From Prevotellaceae bacterium (GTDB lineage Bacteria > Bacteroidota > Bacteroidia > Bacteroidales > Bacteroidaceae): DNA of 36,148 bases. The position numbers and the translations under genes were made by a program. A model generated the notes under the pieces. That model made no database searches. It had not been told where the DNA came from and was given only the letters and a program-made list of their open reading frames with translations. Each line of letters begins with the position of its first letter. Positions within the stretch are counted from its first letter, which is position 1. Location: NCBI GenBank assembly GCA_022508615.1, contig JAFLUW010000003.1:1-36148 (forward strand), read 5' to 3'. Below, one piece after another: positions 1 through 8,522 of this stretch.

Positions 1-33
1 GCATTTTTTGCATCATATCAATAATAAATGCTG

Positions 34-41
34 CAAAGGTA
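34..41 (-). promoter_or_regulatory. Bacteroidetes-type -7 box (TACCTTTG) directed leftward, out of the window
   Basis: caaaggta on + strand = TACCTTTG on -, matching TAnnTTTG. Confidence 0.4.
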
Positions 42-303
42 AGTATATATCGGCGGTTACTAAGATTTCACCACCCATTTTGACCAATAGACCTCGATTT
101 CGGCATAGGGAGAAATACGCCTCACGGTCCCCGGCGACATAGTCAAAGCCAACGGTCGTAAACGTCGCCGTTGGTTTTCAGGGAAACATTATGCCTCGGT
201 TATGAATATCCGTGAGTTCTTTGTCGACAGCCTCGGCAAATAGGCGGCTAACGTCATTTCAAATGCACTCACAAGCGACTTGTCGAAGCGGTTTTGCGAC
301 GAA

Positions 304-1350
304 TTATTTAACAACTCTTGGAAATTCTTCAGTTATAGTATTTATTCTTATATCATCAATAGACGTTATTACAGGTCTTATAAAGCCCCCCAAACCTCTA
401 ACACAATCTATTATTTCTAATTTTGGAAATTCTTCACGTGGATATTGCTGTACTGAAATATATTTTGCACATTTCTTTATTTTTGAACCAACTTTACGTA
501 AACAATTGTCATCAGAAGCAGTACTTGATAATAACATTGTTGAAGTTCCAATATCACCCATATGATATAGTGGATCAAAATCCATGGGAATGAAAATAAA
601 ATTTTTATTAGGCCCTATTACTTTATAACCTCTAATACTATCTTTATCTAAGTATATCCATTTACATTTATCTATTAACATTTGTAATTCATAAATAGTA
701 GGCGTTCTCCATCCTTTTCCTAATTCTGCAACTGCAGCATCATATTTTACATCTCCAGAATATGATCCAAAATTATTAAATATTGAGAACCTTTTATCTA
801 AAGATTCTTTGCTTACACAAGCTAATTCACTCTCCTGCCAAGGAATACTTGGTCTTACGGGCAATAGTCCACCCCATGAGTATTTATTCCCTCTATGAAT
901 AACATCTTCCGCACCTAAATTTCTATCACTAAAATACACGTCTAAACCTAAATCAATAGCTTTAACTCCACAAGGCAGAGTTGTTATCTTCGAGTGTAAA
1001 TTGTGTAACTTCTTATCTTGATTAGGTGTTAAATCTCGTATGGGAGCTGTTCCTTTCAATGAGGGATAAACATAGGGTACTATTGGTTTTGTTTGCTTAG
1101 GCACCTCATTATGTTCACAGCATTTTTTATTAATTATTTTCAGTGAATTCTGATTCTTGTTAGATTGAAAAACATTTTTAATTACCGTAGTTATAAGATA
1201 AATAAAAAATATAAATATGAATGAATAGATTATATTTTTTAAAGATACAGAGCCCAAATTATCGTCTTGAGCCTCATGCATATAAACTGACTGCCCAAAA
1301 CAAATTTGTGAGGAAAGAAGAAATAAGGCAAATATTCGATATTGTTTCAT
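304..1350 (-). CDS. Secreted/membrane-anchored protein with FSMPD/DUF1566-like paralogous domain; AT-rich
   Basis: ORF 348 aa; signal peptide, one TM segment (IIYSFIFIFFIYLITTVI), 'AIDLGLDVYFSDRNLGAE...NKYSWGG' and 'GKGWRTPTIYELQML' motifs. Confidence 0.7.
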   Translation of the reverse strand: MKQYRIFALFLLSSQICFGQSVYMHEAQDDNLGSVSLKNIIYSFIFIFFIYLITTVIKNVFQSNKNQNSLKIINKKCCEHNEVPKQTKPIVPYVYPSLKGTAPIRDLTPNQDKKLHNLHSKITTLPCGVKAIDLGLDVYFSDRNLGAEDVIHRGNKYSWGGLLPVRPSIPWQESELACVSKESLDKRFSIFNNFGSYSGDVKYDAAVAELGKGWRTPTIYELQMLIDKCKWIYLDKDSIRGYKVIGPNKNFIFIPMDFDPLYHMGDIGTSTMLLSSTASDDNCLRKVGSKIKKCAKYISVQQYPREEFPKLEIIDCVRGLGGFIRPVITSIDDIRINTITEEFPRVVK

Positions 1351-1365
1351 TATTTAATTTTTTTG

Positions 1366-1373
1366 CAAATATA
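1366..1373 (-). promoter_or_regulatory. -7 box TATATTTG upstream of the 304..1350 gene
   Basis: caaatata on + strand, 16 nt upstream of ATG. Confidence 0.5.
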
Positions 1374-1806
1374 GATTTTTTGTTTTTTCGTGGGAATCTT
1401 ATCGGCCCAAAGTTTCCCAAATAATAAGTGCAATAACTATTCTGTTCAGTTTTTCTTAGAGAAGATTGTCTGTCGCAGTGGAGTACACTTGTTAAACACC
1501 TTTACACGCCTTTTTTTCTCCGTTTGTTCACCCTTTTTTGCTGTTTGCGTGCCCTTTTTCCGCCGTCGAAGGCGTGGCGAACGGGAGTTGAGATGTATCG
1601 TCTGCAAAGGAATGCCGAAGAACGCCCCGTTGGCCCCAACCGACCGGCCGAACCTTTCCGGGAAAAAGGTGATAGCGCGCGGGCGGCGCTCGTTAGTGTC
1701 GAAATAAATAAGTAACGAATAGGGTCTTTTTGTTCGAATTTTCCGTTGAAACAGGCGTTAAGCGTCACGTCGCGGGGCGCAATCGAGCACTTTCCCCGAG
1801 AAAAGA

Positions 1807-1869
1807 AAAACTTTCAGGGCGTTAGTTTCAACTAACGCCCTGAAAGTTTTGACTAACGCGGATTTTTCT
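1807..1869. repeat. 63-bp element E: three 21-bp units, units 1 and 2 forming a perfect 19-nt inverted repeat
   Basis: aaaactttcagggcgttagtt / tcaactaacgccctgaaagtt / ttgactaacgcggatttttct. Confidence 0.8.
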
Positions 1870-2001
1870 CGTCCCGACACGGGTCGAAAACGGCCTTCGG
1901 ACGGCGGTTTTCGGCCGAACGGCGCGTTGTTCGCGACTTTCTGCGGCGCGCAATCCGCTTGTTCACAATTACTTAATGCCAATCGGGTATAATGCCGAAA
2001 A

Positions 2002-2049
2002 AATCGCGTATTTCCGTCCGTCGATTCGGGCGAACGAAAATACGCGATT
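2002..2049. repeat. Inverted repeat (about 19-nt arms, two mismatches) downstream of pnp
   Basis: aatcgcgtatttccgtccg ... cgaacgaaaatacgcgatt. Confidence 0.65.
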
Positions 2050-2141
2050 GCAGAAGGGGCGGCAATGTTAAGAATTTTGCATATCCGGCCAAAGATTTCT
2101 TAATTTTTTTCGGCGTTCGGTGCGCCGAAAGCGGCGGTCGT

Positions 2142-4346
2142 TTAGTCGCGCGGCTCGCGGCGTGGACGGTCACCGCCTTCGCGGCGCTGGCGGCGCGGCC
2201 GTTCTTCCCAGCCCTCGGGCTTTTCTTCGAGCGCACGGTGGCTCAGGCGGAACTTGCCGGTCTTCGGGTCGATTTCGAGCAGCTTGACACTGACGGTGTC
2301 GCCTTCTCTAAGTCCGCTTTCCTCGACGGTTTCGAGACGCTTCCACGTGATTTCGCTAATATGAAGCAGGCCTTCCTTGCCCGGCATGAACTCGACGAAG
2401 CAACCATAAGGCATGATGCTCACGATGCGGGCGTCGTAGGTTTCGCCCACCTCGGGAATGGCCACGATGGCGCGGATTTTGGCCACGGCAGCGTCGATGC
2501 TCTCTTTGTTGGGGCCGGACACTTGGATCTTGCCCACGCCGTCTTCTTCGTCGATGGTGATGACGGTGCCGGTTTCCTCTTGCATGCCCTGAATAATCTT
2601 TCCGCCCGGGCCGATGACGGCGCCGATGAATTCTTTGGGGATTTCGAAGGCTTCGATGCGGGGCACGTGGGGCTTGAGTTCAGCGCGCGGCTCGGCCAGC
2701 GTCTGCTGCATGCAGGCGAGAATGTGCTCGCGGCCGGCTTTGGCTTGAAGAAGGGCTTTTTCGAGGATTTCATAGGACAAGCCGTCGCACTTGATGTCCA
2801 TCTGTGTGGCGGTAAGTCCTTTGAGCGTGCCGGTCGTCTTGAAGTCCATGTCGCCGAGGTGGTCTTCGTCGCCGAGAATGTCGGAAAGTATGGCGTATTT
2901 GTCTTCGCCGGGGTTCTTAATGAGGCCCATGGCGATGCCGCTGACGGGCGCTTTCAAGGGTACGCCCGCGTCCATCAGGGCAAGCGTGCCGGCGCAGACT
3001 GTAGCCATCGACGAAGAGCCGTTCGATTCGAGAATGTCGCTCACTACGCGCACGGTGTAGGGGAAATCGGCGGGGATTTGGCCCTTAATGCCGCGCCAAG
3101 CCAAATGTCCGTGGCCGATTTCGCGACGGCCCGTGCCGCGCTGGGCTTTGGCTTCGCCGGTGGAGAAGGGCGGGAAGTTGTAGTGGAGCAGGAATTTCAT
3201 GTAGCTCTTGTCCAGCACGTCGTCCACGAGCTTTTCGTCGAGCTTTGTGCCGAGCGTGGCCGTCGAGAGCGACTGTGTTTCGCCGCGGGTGAAGATTGCG
3301 CTGCCGTGAGGGCCGGGCAGGGGGCTGACTTCGCACCAAATGGGGCGGATGTCGGTCGTGGCGCGGCCGTCGAGGCGCTTGCCTTCGTCGAGAATACAGC
3401 GGCGCATGGCGTCGCGCTCCACATCGTGATAGTATCGGTCGATAAGTGCGTTTTTCTCCTCGAGTTCTTCGGGTTCGAGCGTTGCATGCGCGGCGGCATA
3501 GGCCTCTTTGAAGTTCTCGCGGATGGCTTCGAACGCTTCGGCGCGGGCATGTTTTTCGAGAGCTTGACCCGTTACGTCGTAGCAGGCCTGATAGCATTCT
3601 TTCTTCACTTGCTCGCGCAACTCTTCGTCGTTTACTTCGTGGCAGTAGGTGCGCTTCACGTCTTTGCCCAACTCTTTGGCCAGCTCCTTCTGCAAGCGAC
3701 ACATGGGTTTAATGGCTTCGTGAGCGGCTTTGAGGGCTTCGAGCAGCGCAGTCTCGGGCACTTCCTTCATTTCGCCCTCCACCATCATGATATTCTCCTC
3801 CGTGGCGCCCACCATGAGGTCCATGTCGGCCTTTTCGAGCTGCTGGAACGTGGGATTGATGACGTATTGCCCGTCGACGCGGGCCACGCGCACTTCAGAT
3901 ATGGGTGCTTCGAACGGAATGTCCGAGCAGGCCAGCGCAGCCGAGGCCGCGAAACCGGCCAGTGCGTCGGGAATATCCACCCCGTCGGCCGAGAAGAGTG
4001 TTATGTTAACGAAAACTTCGGCATGATAGTCCGAAGGGAAAAGGGGGCGCAGGGCGCGGTCGACGAGGCGCGAGGTCAGAATTTCGTAGTCCGAGGGGCG
4101 TCCTTCCCGCTTGGTGAAACCGCCGGGGAAGCGGCCCGCAGCGCTGTATTTCTCTCTGTAGTCGCATTGCAGCGGCATGAAATCGGTACCGGGTGCGGCA
4201 TCCTTCGCGCCGCAGACAGTGGCCAGCAGCATGGTGTTGTTCATGCGAAGCATGACAGCGCCGTCGGCTTGTTTGGCCAACTTGCCCGTCTCGATGCTGA
4301 TGGTGCGTCCGTCGGGCAGCGAGACTGTTTTGGTGATTACGTTCAT
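2142..4346 (-). CDS. pnp: Polyribonucleotide nucleotidyltransferase (PNPase)
   Basis: 734 aa; '[30 protein letters not shown]', KH domain '[16 protein letters not shown]', C-terminal S1 domain. Confidence 0.98.
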   Translation of the reverse strand: MNVITKTVSLPDGRTISIETGKLAKQADGAVMLRMNNTMLLATVCGAKDAAPGTDFMPLQCDYREKYSAAGRFPGGFTKREGRPSDYEILTSRLVDRALRPLFPSDYHAEVFVNITLFSADGVDIPDALAGFAASAALACSDIPFEAPISEVRVARVDGQYVINPTFQQLEKADMDLMVGATEENIMMVEGEMKEVPETALLEALKAAHEAIKPMCRLQKELAKELGKDVKRTYCHEVNDEELREQVKKECYQACYDVTGQALEKHARAEAFEAIRENFKEAYAAAHATLEPEELEEKNALIDRYYHDVERDAMRRCILDEGKRLDGRATTDIRPIWCEVSPLPGPHGSAIFTRGETQSLSTATLGTKLDEKLVDDVLDKSYMKFLLHYNFPPFSTGEAKAQRGTGRREIGHGHLAWRGIKGQIPADFPYTVRVVSDILESNGSSSMATVCAGTLALMDAGVPLKAPVSGIAMGLIKNPGEDKYAILSDILGDEDHLGDMDFKTTGTLKGLTATQMDIKCDGLSYEILEKALLQAKAGREHILACMQQTLAEPRAELKPHVPRIEAFEIPKEFIGAVIGPGGKIIQGMQEETGTVITIDEEDGVGKIQVSGPNKESIDAAVAKIRAIVAIPEVGETYDARIVSIMPYGCFVEFMPGKEGLLHISEITWKRLETVEESGLREGDTVSVKLLEIDPKTGKFRLSHRALEEKPEGWEERPRRQRREGGDRPRREPRD

Positions 4347-4390
4347 CTTGTTTTCTTTGATATATTTGTATCTTACTTCTTAAAATCGCA

Positions 4391-4398
4391 CAAAGTTA
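4391..4398 (-). promoter_or_regulatory. -7 box TAACTTTG upstream of pnp
   Basis: caaagtta on + strand, about 45 nt upstream of ATG. Confidence 0.5.
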
Positions 4399-4463
4399 GC
4401 CTTTTATTTTGATTTTGTCCGCCTTTTTCCCGCTCTTTTCGGCGTTTGTCTGCGCCGTTTGGG

Positions 4464-4514
4464 AAAAAGTGCGCCCGCGGCGGTCCGAAAGCTATGTTTC
4501 GGGCCGCCGCGGGC
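4464..4514 (-). terminator. Intrinsic terminator downstream of the 58-aa ORF
   Basis: gcccgcggcggtccgaaa-gctatg-tttcgggccgccgcgggc (18-nt stem, one wobble/mismatch) followed on - strand by a T-run. Confidence 0.75.
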
Positions 4515-4547
4515 TTTTCAGTTGCAACGGTCGGAGCCGGAGCGGTA

Positions 4548-4724
4548 TTATTCGTTCCAGCTGTTGTCGTCCCAAGGGCTTTTGCGTTGGCTCCAGGCCG
4601 CGTCGGGAGTGTCGATTTCGTTGTCTTGCCCGTTATCGTTGATAGACAGCGAAAGAGCCATCATTCTTTCCGCCTCGATGCCGATGGACACGGCGGCGGG
4701 TTTGATGTATGTGCGTTTCTTCAT
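4548..4724 (-). CDS. Small peptide, 58 aa, MKKRTYIKPAAVSIGIEAERMMALS... type (not in the supplied ORF track)
   Basis: Manual translation: MKKRTYIKPAAVSIGIEAERMMALSLSINDNGQDNEIDTPDAAWSQRKSPWDDNSWNE*; just downstream of the 4768..7377 gene and upstream of a terminator. Confidence 0.65.
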   Translation of the reverse strand: MKKRTYIKPAAVSIGIEAERMMALSLSINDNGQDNEIDTPDAAWSQRKSPWDDNSWNE

Positions 4725-4767
4725 GTGTGCGATGTGATTTAGTCAGGGGTTTAAATGAAAAGTGTGC

Positions 4768-7377
4768 TCATTTGACGAACACTTTCTTGCCGCCTGTGAT
4801 GTAAAGTCCCTTGCCGGCAGCGCCTACGCGGCGACCCGAGAGGTCGTAGACGGCGCTTTCGGCCGCCGGTGCCGCGGTTGCCGTGCCGATGCCGGTGGTT
4901 GTTCCGCCGATGGCAAAGAGCAGTGCCGGCGCGCTGGCGTTTGTGGCCACGTAATAGGCCTTTCCGGCCGGAAGCGTAGCGGCCCTGTAGGGATAAAAGC
5001 CCACGCCGTTCTGGAAAGCCCCGCTCAGGGCGTAGGTGACGCCTGCGGGTGTCGCTTCGTCGGTGCTTACGGTGCCGAGCAGCACGTTGTTCTCGTCTTT
5101 TTCGGGGCTTTCGGTTGAGGGAACGAAGTGTCCGTAGCTGTTGTTGTCGCTATGGAGCACGACAGCCTCGCCCCTAGCCAGCGTATTGCCCTCCACAAGT
5201 TCGAGCATGAGGTAGTTGTCTTTTAGCCAGGCCGTATAAGCCTCCACGCCTTCAGGGATAGTTACGGCATAGGGCAGATAAAGCGTGGCCCACTGCCCGG
5301 CGTTGGCTCCGGAGTCGTTTGCCGGCGTCTGCAATGTCACATTATTATAGGTATAGTCGGCTTCTTCGAGCCGGAAAAGGTTGCTGTAGCCGCTTTGCCA
5401 GCACTTCGTGTCGCCCCAAGCGTTGAAAGAGCCGTTGGCAGCAAGGATGAATGTGCCGGTAGTCCCATCGTTGCGTTTAGCCAGCAGGGAAAAAGTTCCG
5501 GGTGCAGCGGTTTCGCCGTAGCTGGTCAGGGTAAAGCTGCATTGCGGGCCGGCATATTCGGCCGTCAGACCCGTGTTGCCGTTATATCCGCCCTGATGGC
5601 CGCGCCAGCAGACGTAATCGCCCTTCGTGGCACTGACAAAGATGTACTGTCCGTTTTCCAGTGCGTGGCAGACGAACGTTGCGTCGGCGTCGAGGTTCGC
5701 TGCTTCGTAGTTTTTCACGACAAGTCCTTTTTCGCTGCCTGCGAGCAGATAGCCGTCGCCCGCCTGCTGGATGTTGTGCAGGTGGTAGGCTTTGCCGTCT
5801 TCGGGCATCACGACTTCTCTGGCCGACCAATAGTTGTTCAGTGCCGTGCGGACGGCGGCAAACTTGGGATAAGCCGTTGCGTCTTCAATGGCAGCTTGCA
5901 GTGCGACGGCGGTTTCGTGCGTTGCGGCGGGATAACCCACGCGGTTCTGCGTGATTTGCGTCTGCAACGAGTTTAGATAGGTCTCGTTGTAGTCCGTGTC
6001 GAACGATTCGAAAAAGACATGGCTGCCGACATAAGTGTATTGGTTATAGAATGAAAGATTGCGCTTATCGTGGCTCGTGTGTGCCAGCCACGTGTCCACG
6101 CCTTTCAGCCGGAAGCGCAGGTTGTCGCTCGTCGGATGCTTTTCGAGCAGGAAATAAGAGAGCGACGGGTCGGGCGTATCGGCGAAAACGCAGTTGACAT
6201 CGTGCGGACTCGCGTTGGGAGCCGTCAGATACTTGCCGTTCAGGCCCTGTATGGTAAAGCCGTTGAGCCAGTCGCCCGCCATGCGGTAGACGTAGTGCCG
6301 GCTTTCGGCGGGCGAGCAGGCGTCGAGGTTGTATTGTTCCCGCCCGGTGGTTTCGGCAGAGTACCAGTAATAGTTCTTGTTGCTGACGAAGAAGCGGATG
6401 AAATAATAAAAGCTCTCCTCGTCCGTGCTCGGCGTGAAAGGCAGCTTGTTGTTGTAGGCCGTTTCGATGGTATGGGCCGTTGTGTCGTCCGTGATGAGCT
6501 GAGGATAGCCCGCAGTCAGGACGAAGACGGGCACGGCGTCGGCCGGCGCTGCGCCTACGGTCTCCGTCACGGTGCGGCTGCCGATTTCCTGGCCGTTGAG
6601 CAGGTAGGTGTAGGTGATGTCGACCGTTTCGGGGTCGATGCCGGCGTATGTGAAGTAGACGTAAGTGCCGTTGTAGGTGTCAGGCCGCTGGCTGTAGAAC
6701 GTAAGGTTGAGCGAGGAGCTGCTCGTGTGTGCCAGCCACGTGTTCGTGCCTTTCAGTCGGAAACGCATTTCGCCTCCCGCGGGATGCTCCTCGAACAAGA
6801 AAACGGAAAGCGCCTGATCGGCCTGCGTGGGCAGGGTGGCGACGGCAAAATCCTGCGGATTCGCGTTGGGAGCCGTCACATACTTGCCGTTCTTACCCTG
6901 TATGGTGAAGCCGTTGAGCCAGTCGCCCGCCATACAGAAGACGTAGTTGTCCAGCTCATCGCCCGTGGCGCCGTTGAGGTTGGTTTTCTCCTTGCCCTGC
7001 GTCTCTCCCGAGTACCAGTAGAAGATTCCGCTTCCGCTGACGTTGAAGTTGACGAAATACCAATAGGCCTTTTCCTCCGTGCTCGGCCGGAAAGGCATGA
7101 CGTCGTAGTCGTAGCTCGTAGCGATGGTGTAGCTCGTCGTGCCTGTCCCGATGGTTTCGGGATAGCCCGTGGCGTTGACAAAGCGGGGCAGGGCGTTGCG
7201 GTCGGCAGGAGCCTCGCCGGCAGTCTCGCTGACCACGCGGCTGCCGATTACCTGCCCGTCAAGCGTGTACGTATAGGTTACGCTGACGGATTCTTCCCCC
7301 CCCCCTGAGGTTTCCTGCGCCCTGAGTGCGGGGAACGCCGCTGCGGCGAGCAGCAGCGAAAAGTAAAGTTTTTTCAT
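4768..7377 (-). CDS. Secreted protein with two tandem ~215-aa repeats and a T9SS-type C-terminal sorting domain; contains a G10 tract
   Basis: 869 aa; signal peptide MKKLYFSLLLAAAAFPALRA; duplicated 'AGDWLNGFTIQG.NGKY.TAPNA' blocks; C-terminus YDLSGRRVGAAGKGLYITGGKKVFVK. Confidence 0.85.
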   Translation of the reverse strand: MKKLYFSLLLAAAAFPALRAQETSGGGEESVSVTYTYTLDGQVIGSRVVSETAGEAPADRNALPRFVNATGYPETIGTGTTSYTIATSYDYDVMPFRPSTEEKAYWYFVNFNVSGSGIFYWYSGETQGKEKTNLNGATGDELDNYVFCMAGDWLNGFTIQGKNGKYVTAPNANPQDFAVATLPTQADQALSVFLFEEHPAGGEMRFRLKGTNTWLAHTSSSSLNLTFYSQRPDTYNGTYVYFTYAGIDPETVDITYTYLLNGQEIGSRTVTETVGAAPADAVPVFVLTAGYPQLITDDTTAHTIETAYNNKLPFTPSTDEESFYYFIRFFVSNKNYYWYSAETTGREQYNLDACSPAESRHYVYRMAGDWLNGFTIQGLNGKYLTAPNASPHDVNCVFADTPDPSLSYFLLEKHPTSDNLRFRLKGVDTWLAHTSHDKRNLSFYNQYTYVGSHVFFESFDTDYNETYLNSLQTQITQNRVGYPAATHETAVALQAAIEDATAYPKFAAVRTALNNYWSAREVVMPEDGKAYHLHNIQQAGDGYLLAGSEKGLVVKNYEAANLDADATFVCHALENGQYIFVSATKGDYVCWRGHQGGYNGNTGLTAEYAGPQCSFTLTSYGETAAPGTFSLLAKRNDGTTGTFILAANGSFNAWGDTKCWQSGYSNLFRLEEADYTYNNVTLQTPANDSGANAGQWATLYLPYAVTIPEGVEAYTAWLKDNYLMLELVEGNTLARGEAVVLHSDNNSYGHFVPSTESPEKDENNVLLGTVSTDEATPAGVTYALSGAFQNGVGFYPYRAATLPAGKAYYVATNASAPALLFAIGGTTTGIGTATAAPAAESAVYDLSGRRVGAAGKGLYITGGKKVFVK
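7296..7305 (-). repeat. Homopolymeric G10 (C10 on + strand) within the coding sequence
   Basis: ggattcttCCCCCCCCCCtgagg; encodes GGG directly after the signal peptide region. Confidence 0.9.
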
Positions 7378-7596
7378 TGCGGTTTATGTTAAGATTTTGA
7401 AAAAAGAATTTTTCCGGATAGTACCTGCAAATATGACAATAAAAATCCGAAAACCCGTCTCCGCGGGCCGTTTTTTTCCGGCCGCCGTCTGGCCGCCATC
7501 GGTGCCGTTAGCGCCGGGAAAGGCCGGAGAAGGGCGCTGCCGGCCGTTTTCAGGCCGGTTTCCGGCCCGTCGCGACGAAGCGGCAGGGCGGCGGTG

Positions 7597-7659
7597 AAAA
7601 CTAAGCCCGTGCAAGTCGAAACTTAGTCTGAGTAAGTTGAAACTTAGTCTGAGTAAGTT
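7597..7659. repeat. 63-bp element A: three 21-bp units (two identical)
   Basis: aaaactaagcccgtgcaagtc / gaaacttagtctgagtaagtt / gaaacttagtctgagtaagtt. Confidence 0.9.
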
Positions 7660-7788
7660 TTCGCTATGTGCCCGGAAACTTTCCGCAGCCGCCCGCCGGC
7701 AGCCCGGAACGCCGCGGCGCACACTTTTCAGTGCGGCGCGCTTTGTCGGAAAATGTTGCGCGGCGTGCGCAAGGCTGTACGGCGCCCC

Positions 7789-7819
7789 TTTGTGCGGAAA
7801 CAAAAAATACGTACCTTTG
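7789..7819 (+). promoter_or_regulatory. Promoter of frr: TTTG-N19-TACCTTTG
   Basis: tttg at 7789-7792, tacctttg at 7812-7819, 36 nt before ATG. Confidence 0.65.
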
Positions 7820-7855
7820 CGGCAGGCAAAAACGAACCGCAAATTCCCGAAAATC

Positions 7856-8416
7856 ATGACAGACGTCAAGCAATGTCTCGCCCAATGCGAGGAAAGAATG
7901 GAGATGAGCGTGATGCACCTCGAGGAAGAACTCTCGCACATCCGCGCCGGAAAGGCCAACGTGCACATACTCGACGGCATTCGCGTGGACTCCTACGGAA
8001 CAATGGTGCCGCTCAACAACGTGGCCGCCCTCAACACGCCCGACGCCCGGACCATAGCCATCAAGCCGTGGGACAAGTCGATGTTCAAAGTCATCGAAAA
8101 GGCCATCATCGACAGCGAAGTGGGCATCATGCCCGAAAACAACGGCGAAATCATACGGCTCGGCATACCGCCGCTGACCGAAGAGCGCCGCCGTCAGCTC
8201 ACGAAGCAATGCAGCAAGGAGGGCGAAGAAGCCAAAGTGGCCATACGCAACATACGCCGCGACGGCATCGACACACTCAAGAAAGCGCAGAAAGAAGGTC
8301 TGAGCGAAGACATGGAAAAAGACGCCGAGGCCGACTTGCAGAAGATTCACGACCGCATGGTCAAGAAAGTCGACGCCCTCCTGGCCGAAAAGAACAAAGA
8401 AATCATGACCGTATAG
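7856..8416 (+). CDS. frr: Ribosome recycling factor
   Basis: 186 aa from ATG 7856; 'HIRAGKANVHILDGIRVDSYGTMVPLNNVA', 'IPPLTEERRRQLTK'. Confidence 0.97.
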   Translation: MTDVKQCLAQCEERMEMSVMHLEEELSHIRAGKANVHILDGIRVDSYGTMVPLNNVAALNTPDARTIAIKPWDKSMFKVIEKAIIDSEVGIMPENNGEIIRLGIPPLTEERRRQLTKQCSKEGEEAKVAIRNIRRDGIDTLKKAQKEGLSEDMEKDAEADLQKIHDRMVKKVDALLAEKNKEIMTV

Positions 8417-8522
8417 GCCGCACGCCCGGCCCGAACGGCAGCAGACCCGCCGTCCTTTCCGTCCCCTCAGGCGAAAGGGGCGGCGGGTCTGCCGCAACCG
8501 CTCCGAAACAGGCGACACACAC

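Noticed and set aside
100-233. Possible gene remnant ...GEIRLTVPGDIVKANGRKRRRWFSGKHYASVMNIREFFVDSLGK-stop (+)
   Set aside because: No start codon context or recognisable family; could be a decayed fragment but not supportable alone.
1502-2236. Short ORFs in both strands between the AT-rich gene and pnp
   Set aside because: No domain, start-site or promoter support; region holds repeats and hairpins instead.
1992-4412. 806-aa ORF on + strand opposite pnp
   Set aside because: Antisense shadow ORF of an unambiguous PNPase gene; composition typical of GC-rich antisense frames.
6070-7308. 412-aa + strand ORF opposite the T9SS-type protein
   Set aside because: Antisense shadow; no recognisable domain, whereas the minus frame has signal peptide and CTD.
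7597-7659. Short tandem array as a CRISPR
   Set aside because: No unique spacers: units are contiguous 21-mers with 2-nt linkers, and no cas genes are present.
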